From positions 78,983,730 to 79,047,729 of the forward strand of contig NC_065880.2 in assembly GCF_932274485.2 (NCBI RefSeq): a stretch of DNA of 64,000 nucleotides. Reading direction: 5' to 3'. How positions within the stretch are numbered: position 1 is the first letter of the stretch; every line of letters begins with the position of its first letter. Both the position numbers and the translations under genes were made by a program. This stretch comes from Patella vulgata. Lineage: Eukaryota > Mollusca > Gastropoda > Patellidae. Below are positions 43,746 to 55,490 of this stretch, piece by piece. The notes under the pieces are model-generated. The model did not search any database. It saw only the letters and a program-made list of their open reading frames with translations, and was not told the DNA's origin.

Positions 43746-44189
43746 TAATCAATTGGACAGGTTTTTTTTAATATTTGTAGCGTACCGTGGAACTGTGGGT
43801 GTTGCTGAGAATTCGAATCAATAATTGTACTGCTACTACTCGAATGTACCATGATTTGAATACATATCGTAAGCACCAACGGCCGTGGGCGACATAATCT
43901 GAAGACTATTAACTCTTTGGCGGCCTATTCCCATTTAAGGTTAATGCAAACTTAATTTCGAGGTCGACTCATGTTTCCAGAGATTCCATGGACAATTTTG
44001 TAATGTATCGCTTACAGCAGCCTTAATCGTGGTTCTCCTAGCACTTACTACGCAACGCAACCTGTGGCGACTACCGGGACTAGACTCGACTGACAGCAAA
44101 TGATTTATTGGTAGAAAAAGGTGGATCGGAGCATCGTCATGTCGTCAGTCATTTCAGCTTTCAACGGCGCAACCCAGCAAGGGGCTTAT

Positions 44190-44710
44190 CGTAACTCATT
44201 GCATTCTACTCATAGTGTGTCATTTATCAGTTAATGAAAATGAATGCCCGGACAAGGATATACAATTTCTAACTTCTCACATTTCAAACAACAAAGCATC
44301 CATTTGCGAAGTAATATTGGCAAAGCATCAATATGTGATTGAACCCGAAATGTCATTATAAAACGGACACGCTCTGGAATAGTGTGTAGTATATTCATAA
44401 AGAATACATCTAAGATTCAACACAATTTCGGTGTTTATTTCACCTGTAAAACACTTATTGAGGTCCGCGCTTACTGCTTTAAAATAAACTATTAAAGACG
44501 CGTACCTTTTAAATACATTTTATGTCATGCACCGGGAAAACGAATAAACATGTAGATACTATTCTATTTTATAATTCTATATAATTTGTTTAGACATATT
44601 GGTACTTTAAATTCAGAAAATACGCCAATAATTGGTTCAGTTTAAACTTAATAGGGCCAGTAACTCTCCTATGCTTTCAGCCATTTGAACACATTCTTCC
44701 TCATTTAGCC
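44190..44710 (-). pseudogene. Duplicated last exon and 3' flank of the EF-hand gene
   Basis: 44190-44630 matches 30595-31033, and 44641-44707 matches the EF-hand terminal exon. On the minus strand the exon still reads NEEECVQMAESIGELLALLS ending LN and a stop, compared with NEEECVQMAEGIEELLTLLS in the gene. The acceptor and the first codons of the exon are missing, so it is a truncated duplicate rather than a gene. At the point where the gene carries MITE R1, this copy has a single TTAA (about 44613-44616). Confidence 0.8.
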
Positions 44711-45080
44711 GGTGATCGAAACAATACACTAAATTAGTTGACAAACGTGTAAAACTGTGTTTATTTTCGGAACAAGATGAGCGAAATATTTTGATTGCTT
44801 TTCTATGCATCATTTATACGCAAGTAAATTTTCCATCATGCTAGCTACCGGGACTGGTATTGGTTTTAAAATGTGTACTACATACTGAAATTAACTTAAA
44901 TTGACGAAAATAAAAGCACATACAGTCATAGTCATGATAGAGTCTAGTTAGATGTCTAAATCTCGGTTTCTAGTATTTATTATCATATGAGCCAGATGGT
45001 GGTCCGAATGAGCTTTGATGTTTGGTTCAATAGATCACAAGATTAATTAACTCGAACAGGTCAGAACATAGAAGTTGGTT

Positions 45081-45120
45081 CTTTAACGCCCGCTCCCACT
45101 AAAGTGATATCGCAGACAAA
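45081..45120 (+). repeat. Short interspersed repeat P, copy 3 (diverged)
   Basis: CTTTAACGCCCGCTCCCACT and AAAGTGATATCGCAGACAAA: the P core with several changes. Confidence 0.65.
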
Positions 45121-45254
45121 ACGTAGGGGAGCCGATCAAGCTTCTTCCGGTTTATTTAGAATATGATCTTGCAATCTTTTCATTTACGGCCTTAGGCCAT
45201 TGGGTGGGTTTAGTGGGTTCGGTAGTTAATCTGTAGAGAGAGCATTTATGCGGA

Positions 45255-45668
45255 CTTATAAACCTGTAACGGTAAATCTATTTGATCTTTGGGGTATATT
45301 CTATGCCCGGAATAACTTGCGGTCTGAAAGTCGGGGGCGGCTTTGGATATATACAGGGAAATTTGCAGTTATTCTTCTGAAAGTTTTTCTTTAAACCTGT
45401 ACCGGGTTATTCTTCCAGGGTAGGTTTTTTTCCATAAGAAAACATGATATAAGGTTTTTCTTACGGGAATCCTGGGATATTCTCATCTTGGGTACATGTA
45501 AACATAGACGGTTTATAAGCAAGATAAAGTCCTCGACTTCGTTATGCTGGGGAAGAAAGACTTCAGAAAAAACCCTCGGCCGGTCGGCCTCGGTTTTCTT
45601 TTTCTCGGGTTATTTTCTCCAGTCTTTCTTTCCCCAGCATAACCTCAGTCTCGTGCTTTATCCTACAG
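45255..45668 (+). repeat. Repeat S, copy B, with a long hairpin
   Basis: Matches 41664-42010. Its right half forms a foldback: ATAAAGTCCTCGACTTCGTT (45524 on) pairs with the inverse end at 45661 through TTATGCTGGGGAA-GAAAGACT. The turn is GC-rich (CGGCCGGTCGGCC). Possibly a MITE-like element with one inverted arm. Confidence 0.8.
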
Positions 45669-45689
45669 CGCCTCTTCTCTGGATTGATA

Positions 45690-46983
45690 GATGTCATCTG
45701 TATGGGTTTAGATGGCATGCCCGTATTATCGTAACCTCTCCTTATTCCACTTTCCTACTCTGCAGGGTTTGTGTCTTTTTAGCGGAAGAGTGTTTTGATG
45801 CCGGGACCGTCTGACCGTGTCCCTCCCTTACTCCACTACCCTGCTAATTTGATATATGTCCCCTATCTACCCTATGTAGTTTAGTGTTTAGATGCCCGTC
45901 TAACCGTGACCGCCTCTTACTTCACTAATCTACTTAATCCAAAAGTGGTCATTAGATCGTGGATTATTTCGAAGAGTCGCAGTTTTAGATCTGGCCTCAG
46001 AAAGAGTATATTCCTGGTGTTGAGAGCTATGTTGTTGATCGCTGACTTTGTGTAGATCTTAGTGTTTTTCCTTTATATAGGCTTAATAGCAAAAACAACG
46101 ACCTCTTGGCGTCAAAAGAAAGCTATTTTATTGAGATGTACCACCCGAAACTGAATTCTAAATAAGAAAATAATTAAATTAAATAAAATAAAGACCGTGG
46201 TGGGATTGAATATTTGTAAATAACTACCCTTGCCTGTATAATAATTTTATCATGTAACTGTTATAGTATACATATATTACGTTCAGATGTTTAGTCATAC
46301 ATGTCTTATAAAATCTCCCCGAAAAGCCTTTGTCCTGCACATTTCATTTACATTATAATTATTTAAATATTTATTAATGGTTTTCAAGATCTCTTATACA
46401 ACTTTTATACAGTTAGAGTCGAAACATTACTTGCGGTTTCCTGCAATTATAGGCTCAGACCAAGTTTAGAAACTAAGTGGATTAAAAGTTACTTAACACT
46501 GACGATGAGGGTTAGCTCCGTGAAGGTATATATGGGAGCGAGTCCCGTCTCTCTTTACTCACTCACATTGTATATACCAGCACCCGAAATAAACGTCAGT
46601 TGTTCTTAAAGGTATTATTTTCCTCTAGGTAAGTATAAACTACACTATGTCTATTTTGATATTTATATTTTATGTATATTACTTTATATTGAGGAGCAAA
46701 TAGAATAGTTTCTTATATTGAGCATACAATGTTGGTACATTTTAAAGACCACATAATTAGTGTATGCGTTAATAATGAAATCTTTGTTTCGTTAATAATA
46801 TCCACGAGTGTATTGGGTGACATATAAATGGATTATATAGATTACATCTAGAATTAATAATGTAAATATTCTGCAAATATTACACGCACACATGCATGCT
46901 CCATATAAAGGACATTGCATGCACATGCGCTACGTATGGTATCCTTAACGTTCACTTTATTACATAAAGTACGTTAGCTTTAT

Positions 46984-46987
<4 letters not shown>
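45690..46987. other. No gene recognised
   Basis: 45715-45960 has two or three imperfect copies of a roughly 100-bp phrase (GATGCCCGT..., CCTCTTA-TTC-ACT). 46500-46620 holds a TATA-like and AATAAA-like stretch of unclear nature. No coding motif. Confidence 0.5.

Positions 46988-47029
<42 letters not shown>
46988..47029. repeat. (AT)n microsatellite
   Basis: About 21 uninterrupted AT repeats. Confidence 0.97.
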
Positions 47030-47031
<2 letters not shown>

Positions 47032-47139
47032 GATATATCAGTCGACATTTTATATCTCTTATTGTTATAGTAATATGTATTTTGTATTTTCTTTATTCAT
47101 TATGATGCATTTAATATTATTAAATATATATATACATTG

Positions 47140-47350
47140 AAAGGGCCAAGTGAAGGAGACGCAGTTGGTTAAGAGTTTGTCCGACTCCTTTGGGTATTTG
47201 CGTCCAATTTCCAATGAAATAATCATGTTGTTCGGATGCTCAACTAGTATCAAATATATAGTTGTTAGTTAGTTGTATTTTACGTCCGCTTCCACCGAGG
47301 TGATATCGCAGACAAATATATAGATCGTGTCTGAGATTTGTTACCAAAGT
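47140..47350 (+). repeat. Repeat T, copy 1
   Basis: GACGCAGTTGGTTAAGAG, GGGTATTTGCGTCCAATTTC, ATCATGTTGTTCGGATGCT and CTGAGATTTGTTA match 58715-58870 in the same orientation. A copy of repeat P (47266-47316) is inserted in it. Confidence 0.75.
47266..47316 (+). repeat. Short interspersed repeat P, copy 4
   Basis: TTAGTTAGTTGTATTTTACG followed by TCCGCTTCCACCGAGG and GATATCGCAGACAAA, the closest match to copies 1 and 2. It interrupts repeat T, whose relative at 58.8 kb lacks it. Confidence 0.85.
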
Positions 47351-47664
47351 GTAACTAAAACCTATGATTGGATCTTTATTGCCAACATTTCAATGAATCT
47401 TGAATTTGAAGTCAATTATCTAGATGTTTAAAGCGCGTTAACAATATATTCATTTAAGAGCAACTAAGCCATTTTGGGATTAATATACCACATATTACAA
47501 GTTATACCCAACGAAAAGAAATGACGATTAATTAAAATTTTGCCTGCCATTTTTGAATTTCTACCGTCAAGAATTCTCGAAATTAAATTATTGAGATTAT
47601 CGTTGCCCTTTTATTACCAAATTAATGTTGTTTTTATTATTATTATTATTATTATTTAAATGGT

Positions 47665-47806
47665 ATTATATTACCAAATTTGGCAGTCATTTTGAAAGAT
47701 ATGTCCGCCATCAAATGAAAAATACATTTTTTTTAATTGATTTTTGTCAAATTCGATTTTTCGACACATTTTGCTTGCATAACCATAACCATTATTTATC
47801 CTCACA
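47665..47806 (-). repeat. Repeat X, first half (host of the CACTG element)
   Basis: CCAAATTTGGCAGTCATTTT, ATGTCCGCCATC, TGTCAAATTCGATTTTTCG and ATTATTTATCC match 58380-58535. The rest of this X copy continues at 53834, beyond a 6.0-kb insertion. Confidence 0.8.
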
Positions 47807-47813
47807 CACTGAA

Positions 47814-48115
47814 AAAAAACTTGTGTTGAAACAACACAAACTTGTGTTATTTTCAACACAAGTTAGGTGTCTCTATTTAACAACACAATCTTGTGTTAAA
47901 TGTTGAAACAACACAAAACTTGTGTTAAATGTTGAAACAACACAAAACTTGTGTTAAATGTTGAAACAACACAAAACTTGTGTGAAAATCTACACATTAT
48001 TTGTGTTGAAATTTCTGAAACTTGTTTGTGTTGAAATTTCTGAAACTTGTGTTGAAATTTCTGAAACTCGTGTTGTTTCGTACAAACTTGTGTATAACAA
48101 AAACGTGTGTTGTAT
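47814..48115. repeat. Left subterminal repeats, ACACAAG/CTTGTGT type
   Basis: About 14 copies of palindrome-like AACACAAG and CTTGTGTT. Within them three exact 29-bp units (CTTGTGTTAAATGTTGAAAC plus AACACAAAA) occur at about 47890-47980, then GAAATTTCTGAAACTTGTG variants. Confidence 0.88.
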
Positions 48116-48119
48116 TTTA

Positions 48120-49689
48120 CCAATTTATATCCAGTATAGCAACCTTTCGAATGCAACCCCTTCCATTCGTTCTGTTTAAACTGTAATTATTGATAAATGA
48201 CATAATAATTTTGTTTGTTAAATTATTATTTATTCAATAAATATGAAAAAATAAATTAATGCCTAATTAATACCAATACAGACATCTCGAAGGTTAATAA
48301 ACAAAGTTAATTCCAATACTAATAAAATTGTGTTATACAATGAAAAAATACCCCCCCCCCCCATTCCCAATTATTAAATAAAAAGTAGCTATTTAAATTG
48401 AAAAATAAAGCACCGAGACATTTGGAATATTAATCAACAAAGTTAATTTCAATACTAATAAAATTGTGTTCAATAGTAACAATATCCCCCCACCCCTCAA
48501 AAAAAGCTATTTAATTTTTTTTTACAATTAACCTTAAAAAGAACTGAGAATATAATATATATGTTCACAATATCCCTACCCCATGGTCCCAAAACATACA
48601 TTTTAAATATATCTAAATTTAATATCAACTAAACCAAGCACTAAAGACATTAATAATGCACTAAATTGAAATACTTTTAAGAAAAAATAGTCCCTTTAAC
48701 AGATTAGGAATTCAAAATTTTCTACAGTATATAAATGGGAACTAATAGATAAAGCACAGGCAAATAATTATAGATAGATAAAATAAATATAGCATAAAAA
48801 TCAAACAAAATGGAGAAAATTAAAAATTTGTAAAACAAAAATTGATTAATTAATAAAACCATTTTATATAAAAGAGGCATTAACATCCGAAATGTTCACT
48901 AAATGTTTAAAAATAAAGGTTGATTTCATCCTACAATAATACATTTTTATAATTATCGAATGTTACTATTAATTATTGATGATCCCTCTATATTATTTCA
49001 AGTTTTCAGGCCAAATCTTTAGTGTTTAGGATTACACTGCATTCTATATAATGAAACAATATTAGAGATGGTTTGGTATTTGACATTAAAAACAAAAATG
49101 TGATTAAAAAGGCAATATAACTTTTGGGTTTCCACAATAAGATCTGTAAAAGAATTTGATGACTTTATATTCAGAATTTAGAGTTGTTTTCTTTCTTTGG
49201 TATTAATATTCACTAAATAGATATAATTCTCCAAGGATGTTCAAGTGATTATTATAAATACACTTATCGACAAATGGGGTTTTGATGTGGATTTAACTTG
49301 GTACACCAGTCATGGGTATAGAGTTATTTAGATGGCAGAATAAAAGTAAAATAACTCATTGAGCAGGGGGCGGCGGCGGGGGCGGGGGAGTTGAAAAGAG
49401 CATAATTTAACAATATATTATATTATTTTGAGACTCATATGTATGACTACATGCGAATGCAAAAGGCGGGGGGGGGGTATTTTAGTCAGGTAGCATTATT
49501 GCTTACTCATGTACACCAAACACACGTCATCTCGCCTAAACAGATGTTTTACGCCAAAACGCTTCAACTTGATTGATTGCCATGTTTTTGGTGTATATTT
49601 ATATCTTTTCTTGGGCGCCGAATCGAACTACGGCTTTTAAAATGTTCAAAAATCGACGTAAATTGATTTTTTCAACGTTAGTTGGTATA
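48120..49689. other. AT-rich interior of the CACTG element, no gene
   Basis: 48290-48400 and 48425-48515 are imperfect tandem copies (GTTAATTCCAATACTAATAA phrase, then C-run and GCTATTTAA). The rest is AT-rich without motifs. C-runs or G-runs occur at 48352, 49365 and 49467. Confidence 0.55.
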
Positions 49690-50160
49690 CAACGATGAGC
49701 ACATGAGTGAGTAGACTGTGGGAAAGTTACGACAACTTATTTCCAGGCGCCATTTTGGGTCCAAATTATGACGCCATAAAAGCTATGACGTCATGGCTTC
49801 ATACAGGTTTACATACCAAAATTTGTTTTTTTCTTGCAGTATTAGACGTTGAGGGATAATATAACGTTTTACCCTTAAAAAAAATGCAAAAGAAACCAAT
49901 GCAGTTTGGTTCAGTGATAAATATATCAAACAAAATCATACCCAAAATCGGGGAATTTTCTGAGAGCGATATCTCGTAATCAGTGTGTTTTACTATTTAC
50001 TCGTTGGATTGTAAATGATTTCTTTTTAAATTCCTCATACACAGAGTGGTTATGAAAGCGAAATGTGCCGAAAAATCGAATTTGACAAACGTCAAATTAA
50101 AAAAAGAAGTATTTGTTATATGGTGCCGGGCGTTTCTTTCATAATGGCCGCCAAGTTTGG
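49690..50160 (+). repeat. Repeat X, nested copy
   Basis: GGCGCCATTTTGGGTCC, AAAGAAACCAATGCAGTTTG, GAGAGCGATATCTCGTAATC, GTGCCGAAAAATCGAATTTG and ATGGCCGCCAAGTTTGGTAA. It is the reverse of the copies at 53834-54163 and 58380-58620, and shows the full order of the family. Confidence 0.8.
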
Positions 50161-50485
50161 TAATATTATTATTATTATTATTATTACAGCATATTTATAG
50201 CGCGCCCTTTCATAAAACATGTTCAGGGGCACTTTACAAAGTGACAATGTAATCATAAATAAACAACAAGATTATGGACATGTTAACAATTGTATACAGA
50301 GTCAGTTAAAAGCCTCATTAAATAAATGTGATTTAAGTTGTTTTTTAAAAGAATATAGAGATGTACAACATCTTAAACTAAATGGTAGATTATCCCATAA
50401 AACAGGTGCTTGATAACTAAAAGAGACTAGTTGAACAGTTTTGGGCTTTAAAAATAGTTTATCTGATGTACGTAATGTTCGACCA
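50161..50485 (+). repeat. ATT-run ... GCGC ... CACTTTACAA repeat
   Basis: (ATT)n, then TTTATAGCGCGCCCTTTCAT, AACATGTTCAGGGGCACTTT and a long AT-rich tail to AACAGTTTTGGGC. This is a widespread interspersed class in invertebrates. It separates two partial X copies. Confidence 0.65.
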
Positions 50486-50489
50486 TTAT

Positions 50490-50735
50490 ATCATGGTTAT
50501 GTACGCGAAATGTGCGGAAATCGAATTTGACAAACATCAATTAAAGAAATGTATTTTCCATGTGGTGCCGGGCATTTCTTTTAAAAGGGCTACCGAATTT
50601 GGTAATACATGTATAAGGCAATTTAACAAAAAAAACATAAATTTGGTAGACTAAAAGGGCATCTCTTAAGATACGTAAGATATGACTTTTGCAATGTCCT
50701 TTATATGGTTTTCGATGTCTCTGAATTTGAAGATA
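50490..50735 (+). repeat. Repeat X, partial copy and continuation
   Basis: GTGCGGAAATCGAATTTGAC, GTGGTGCCGGGCATTTCTTT and then GTAAGATATGACTTTTG and ATGGTTTTCGATGTCTCT match the reverse of 58500 back to 58285, so family X extends beyond the part seen at 49690. Confidence 0.75.
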
Positions 50736-51244
50736 AATTTTGAAAATACAAAATAGCAGCAACACCAATTGGCGGATATTAAATTAATCGTCATTTTTCC
50801 TGTTGGATATTAGATAGTGTCTCTTAAGCATGATGTACACTGTAGTTCGATGTACCCTGTAGTTCGGATACAGTCTCCAAACCGTGTTTACACTGACTGT
50901 AGTTTGGGTGTAGTTCGTCAAATGAAGATGAATTTTACGATACAAAAAAATGAATATATTGTAAACGCGCTTTAAATATCTGGATGCGATAGACTTCGTG
51001 ATAAAAAATTCAAGGTACATTATATCATTGGCAATAATAAGATCCAATTTTAGTTTTTAGTTACACACTGTTAACCACCAATAGATGTTTTAATGACAAT
51101 AAATCATAAAATGTATTCAGCTCGACGTAAGACATAAATAGATACAGTTGGTTTAACTTGAATAGAAGTTTTAATTATCTATGCTGTATATATGCATATA
51201 TCACCTTGATGTTCATATCGTCTTACGTATTTGTCAACATCAAG
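50736..51244. other. No gene recognised
   Basis: AT-rich; a short GTAGTTCG-type phrase is repeated near 50840-50920. Nothing else supported. Confidence 0.5.
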
Positions 51245-51880
51245 GTTAGTGCGACCCATTTGTGACAATTTCTAGTTCCCAAATATTAGCGATTTAGCTC
51301 CTTTAAAAGCGAATGCAAGTTAAATATGTTTAATCAGAGGCGGATTCAATGGGGGGCGCGAGGGGCGCCCCCCCCCCCCTAATTTTCAACAGTGCCCTTT
51401 TTTACGGCTGAAAGTGCCGTTTCTCAGACTCAAATATGTCCGTTCCCAACCCGTTGTAGGGATCCCAAATGACTCGAACCATCGACTCAAACACACCAGT
51501 CTGGGAAATAGCTCTTGGAATGGCTACAGATGCAAGGAAATGACGGATAATTTTCTTGGGGACCCCCCCCCCCCTCAGCGGCAAGCCCCGTCTCCGCGGT
51601 CAATGCCTTCATTTTGCAGCGCCCCCCCTTTTCAAAATTCCTAGATCCGCCCCTGGTTTAATAGTACTTTTATCTAGTGTATCTTTTATTTTGATTTTTC
51701 TTATAGAATAAGGCTATATAACAATAATGTGCGCTTCTTGTTGTATAATACTAATAATAGTATTTTCAGCTATACTTTTCGTTTAAAAAATGTATGTTTT
51801 ATGTCCTATATACACTTATTCGCTGAAATCTATGACATCCAACAATATAATAGGTCATATAAATAGATAATAAGTTTGCA
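51245..51880 (+). repeat. Inverted repeat pair, left arm (interrupted)
   Basis: GTTAGTGCGACCCATTTGTG to GTTTAAT (51334), then from 51656 to ACATCCAACAATATAATAGG, matches the reverse of 57745-58035 at about 93 percent. A hAT-type MITE interrupts it. Together with 50490-50735 this is collinear with the reverse of 57745-58620. Confidence 0.85.
51335..51655. mobile_element. hAT-type MITE, 321 bp, with 7-bp target repeat
   Basis: Left end CAGAGGCGGATTCA and reversed right end CAGGGGCGGATCTAGG are typical hAT ends. GTTTAAT flanks both sides (51328-51334 and 51656-51662), and the related arm at about 57950 has this site once with no insert. Inside are C-runs and an inverted GGGGGGCGC/GCGCCCCCC block. 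Non-coding. Confidence 0.88.
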
Positions 51881-53694
51881 TATTGTGTTCTTGAATGTGT
51901 GCAATTTAACAGCGAATTTATTATTATTATGTAACATATTAAGAACCTAACTACATTTTTGGGGCACCAACCACCACCGCCCCCCAGTCAAAAATTTCCC
52001 CGTACGCCTATGGTTATGTGTAAGAATATTCAGTTCAATATATTCATGGTGTATGATTTTATTCATACTTCAATTTTAGTGAGTTACTTTTGCAACGTTT
52101 TTAGAAAAAATTGCTATTAATTTGGCCAGTACTGTATTAGCAAGTGTATAAATATTTTCTGTTCAGTCTGTACACAGTAACATATCTGAGAACCATATTA
52201 TCATTTCTGCCCAAGGCTCCCTGTGATTTATAGTTAGCAGTGATACAAGGCAATTACCAATTTTCCATGCTCTTGGCCTGAAGAAATAAAATAATAAAAG
52301 TCAGGTTTTTATTATTATGCAAGTGGAAAAATACAATTCTTCATGGTATGATTTGAATAAATACAACTGATTTGAAGTTGGAATTATTATTTGTCTAAGA
52401 TGACTGGGCATTTACAAATTGAAATAGCTACTCTTCATCAAGAAAATACATGAATATTTTTCCCAATTCACCTGGATTTTATTGTAGGTCTTTGTACGTG
52501 AAATAGCTTTATTTAACGTCCGCTTCCACCGAAGTGGTATTGCAGAAAATTAACAAATTAGGATTCCCTTTTAAAGGAATTAGACTACACTATCGCTGGA
52601 TTGTATTATATTCAAAATGGCGCCCAGAACACAAAACAAACATTGCAATTCAGGGCGGACTGGTGTCGAGGTTGTATCCTAAGAATGATGTTTTGAATAT
52701 TTAATCAAACAGAAACACAATTATGCACATGCAGTTATGATATAATATTAAATTAGCTTACCTCAAATACCTCGAAATATACTGTTTGGTCAGTTTGTCC
52801 GCCCGCCATATTTCTATTAGTCACACATCCTTCGGCCAATTAAAATGGACGTATATTTTGTTTTAACCGAAACGAAAAATTTGCGTTATAAATACATTGT
52901 ATTAAAAAATACCAAAATCACAAACCTGATATTCTTATTTTCTGAACAAACTTTTTTCACAACAATATCACTTTTTTCGATACTAATGCTTAATAATACA
53001 GTTAACATTTGCAGTACCACAGGGTTTAATACCGCAAAATTACTTCAATAAATATTTCTTTCTTTGTTTTAAGAGTAATTCATTTTAATTGGTCATTTAC
53101 AGGTAAGAATAAATTTCCAATTTCGATTAATGAACCAATTAAATTAAATAAAAAGATTAACTCGACTATTTCCACGCCCATTCAAACATTTTTTTAAAAC
53201 GTAGATATAACACAATTGTAATTGTCTTTGATGTGTCAAGTTTATTGGGGCGATATCAGTCAGACACTTCCAAATGCAGACATTGTAATAACCTGTCTCT
53301 GTATATTGTCTGAGACAAGATGTGAAAATATACAAAGAGTAGAATCAGAATAATCTTTTATTATATCTAATTAAATAAATAGTTTATATTTAGATAATAA
53401 TTGACTAAAACTTTGATCTCTTATATCAGTATACTGTTATAAAATACGTTGTTTTAAAAGAGATATTAAATGCATCGCACGATACATACATTGCGATTTC
53501 TACTTAATGTTTGTAATAATTAATATATCCTTTTAGATAATTAGAAATATTAAAAAATAAATCAAGTGAATTACTCGACATTCAAATTCAGGAAGAGTGG
53601 TTTTACATATAGGCTAGTGATAAAGGAACATAATAAATGTTATCTTTAATGTCGACGTAATAAATTATATGGGAAAAAAACACATAAGATTTTA
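51881..53694. other. No gene recognised; repeat P copy at 52505-52550
   Basis: AT-rich. 52505-52550 carries a diverged P repeat (TTTAACGTCCGCTTCCACCG). 51960-52015 ends in a CCCCGTACGCCTATGG phrase resembling a DNA-transposon end. The frames at 52845-53051 and 53144-53335 lack motifs. Confidence 0.5.
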
Positions 53695-53830
53695 TAAATG
53701 TACACAAGTTTGTGTTAAGACATTGAAAAAAACACAAACTTGTGTCATTGCGATGCAATACAACACAAACATGTGTTAAATATTTTTAACACAAGTTCTT
53801 GTGTTGAGATCCAACACAAGGGTTTTTTCG
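53695..53830. repeat. Right subterminal repeats of the CACTG element
   Basis: ACACAAGTTTGTGTTAAG, AAACACAAACTTGTGTC, CAACACAAACATGTGTTAAA and TTAACACAAGTTCTTGTGTT precede the terminal CAACACAAGGGTTTTTTCGG. Same motif class as 47814-48115. Confidence 0.85.
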
Positions 53831-53833
53831 GTG

Positions 53834-54163
53834 CACCACTGAAAGACGCCGATTACGGGATATCGCTCTCCGATAATTCCTGGAGAACGATAAATTGAAT
53901 TCTGTTAATTATGTCATTTTGCCTTGGCCGATTTTGAGTATGATTTTGTCTGATATATTTATCATTGAACCAAACTGCATCGGTTTCTTTTGCAATTTGT
54001 TTAGGATAAATTGTAGCTCGTAAAACGTTATACCAAGAAAAAAAAAGTAAAGCTATATCAAAGCCGTGTATAGATAAAGTTGCGACAACTGTGAAGCCAG
54101 GAATTTCATATGACGTCAATTGTTCAAAGACGCTATCTTGGGTCCCAAGTAACTCTACCAACT
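53834..54163 (-). repeat. Repeat X, second half of the interrupted host copy
   Basis: CACCACTGAAAGACGCCGAT, TATCGCTCTCCGATAATTCC, TTGAACCAAACTGCATCGG and GTAAAACGTTATACC mirror 49690-49990. The long minus frame here (to 53853) is open by chance; the related copies do not keep it. Confidence 0.8.
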
Positions 54164-54168
54164 CATTA

Positions 54169-54604
54169 GGACTCAGACTAGCAATTATTTGCCCATTGAC
54201 TTCAATGTTAAATGACTGTAACATCACAGGCTGTAGCTTTTTGCTCAACATTCCGTTGGTTCCAATCTTTATAGGCACAATGGGGACAACATTTGGCAAT
54301 CTCCTCATCATAATTTTGTAGGGGGTTGACCATTTAGATTTTTTGCTACACGGATTTGAAGTTGACAGGGGTGAAAATCTCACTTCCGACACAATGATTG
54401 CTCTGCAAAAAGACACTTTACACCCCCTATCCCTCTGCTGTAATGTCATCAGTATTACCCAAAACTGCTATGAAATTGCAAATTTGATCCCTTTTCTCCA
54501 ATTCTAGACCAAAAAGTCAACCCAAAAATGCAGGAAGAGGGGAGAAAAAAATTAAGGGAAAAATCCATCATGAAATAAGGGGAAATAATTACTAGTCTTA
54601 GTCC
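54169..54604. mobile_element. MITE family G, copy 1
   Basis: Ends GGACTCAGACTAG and CTAGTCTTAGTCC are inverted with one mismatch. The 436 bp between are about 98 percent identical to 57276-57739. It lacks a 29-bp stretch near its right end present in copy 2. Non-coding, though a minus-strand frame is open by chance. Confidence 0.85.
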
Positions 54605-54775
54605 TATATACCTCACATGTTTCTGCAGTTTAAACAAATCTGTTATTATCTAATAAACAAACATATATGCAATTCCCTGGCCAAAGAATATGAAAATCTA
54701 TGCATTTTCAGATGAGCTGTGCGGCATTCTGCAAACACTACAATACATCAGAAAACTGCGGAATTTCAGACAGAA

Positions 54776-55490
54776 ATTTAAAAGCACATGAATTTTGAAT
54801 TAAACAGAACATTTTTATTTTTGAACATAAATGCATTCTGTAAAAAGATGAGATAAATTCAATATAAATCAAACACGAAAATACTTTAAAACAGTAATCA
54901 TGATGCAATATTAGACTTTTTAACACTTTCATCGAAAACCACACAGTTTTTCTCTGTTAACGTTGTTTCAAGTGCCAAATTGTGGTCAAATCTAAAATGT
55001 TGAAACATGCAGTGCCTATCAATTTTAAAATATCTCCTATATAGTTGTATTTCCATAGGATAAGTAAATTGAAATAATCTGATTATGTAACACTACAACA
55101 GCTTTTTCATCCCCACCCCCCAGTTTGGAATCTGATAATTTAAAAGCACATGAATTTTGAATTCCACAGAACATTTTTATTTTTGAACATAAATGCATTC
55201 TTCAAAAAGATGAGATGAATTCAATATAAATCAAACACGAAAATACTTTAATCATGATGCAATATTAGACTTTTAACACTTTCATCGAAAACCACACAGT
55301 TTTTCTCTGTTAACATAGTTTCAATTGCCAAATTGTGGTCAAATCTAAAATGTTGAAACATGCAGTGCCTATAAATTTCAAAATATCTCCTATATAGCTG
55401 TATTTCCACAGGATAAGTAAGTTGAAATAATCTGATTATGTAACACTACAACAGTTTTTTCATCCCCACCCCCCGGTATGGAATCTGATA
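54776..55490 (+). repeat. Tandem duplication, two units of about 360 bp
   Basis: Starts ATTTAAAAGCACATGAATTT at 54776 and again at 55138, and runs through GAAAACCACACAGTTTTTCT to CATCCCCACCCCCC in both. Identity about 96 percent. Non-coding. Confidence 0.92.

Larger units (their letters stand above)
47807..53833. mobile_element. CACTG-terminated (EnSpm/CACTA-type) element, 6.0 kb, non-coding
   Basis: The ends are inverted: CACTGAAAAAAAACTTGTG on the left, and CACCGAAAAAACCCTTGTG on the reverse of the right. Both ends are followed inward by many ACACAAG-type subterminal repeats in both orientations, as in CACTA elements. The dinucleotide CA flanks both ends (47805-47806, 53834-53835). The same host sequence occurs uninterrupted near 58530 with one CA. 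The interior shows no transposase; it is AT-rich with other repeats inserted, so this is a non-autonomous or gutted copy. Confidence 0.75.

Noticed and set aside
45488-45814. 108-residue plus-strand frame
   Set aside because: It lies across the hairpin of repeat S; a by-product of that repeat.
46430-46625. Sequence resembling the end of a solo long terminal repeat (TATA-like, AATAAA-like, then a donor-like site)
   Set aside because: No second copy, no defined ends, no target duplication and no coding relics nearby; not supported as a retroelement fossil.
47814-48115. CRISPR-like array of short repeats
   Set aside because: The units are palindromic ACACAAG variants without regular spacers, in a eukaryotic setting; they are better explained as subterminal repeats of the CACTG element.
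53853-54449. 198-residue minus-strand open frame
   Set aside because: It runs across the junction of repeat X and a G MITE; related copies of both do not keep the frame, so it is chance.
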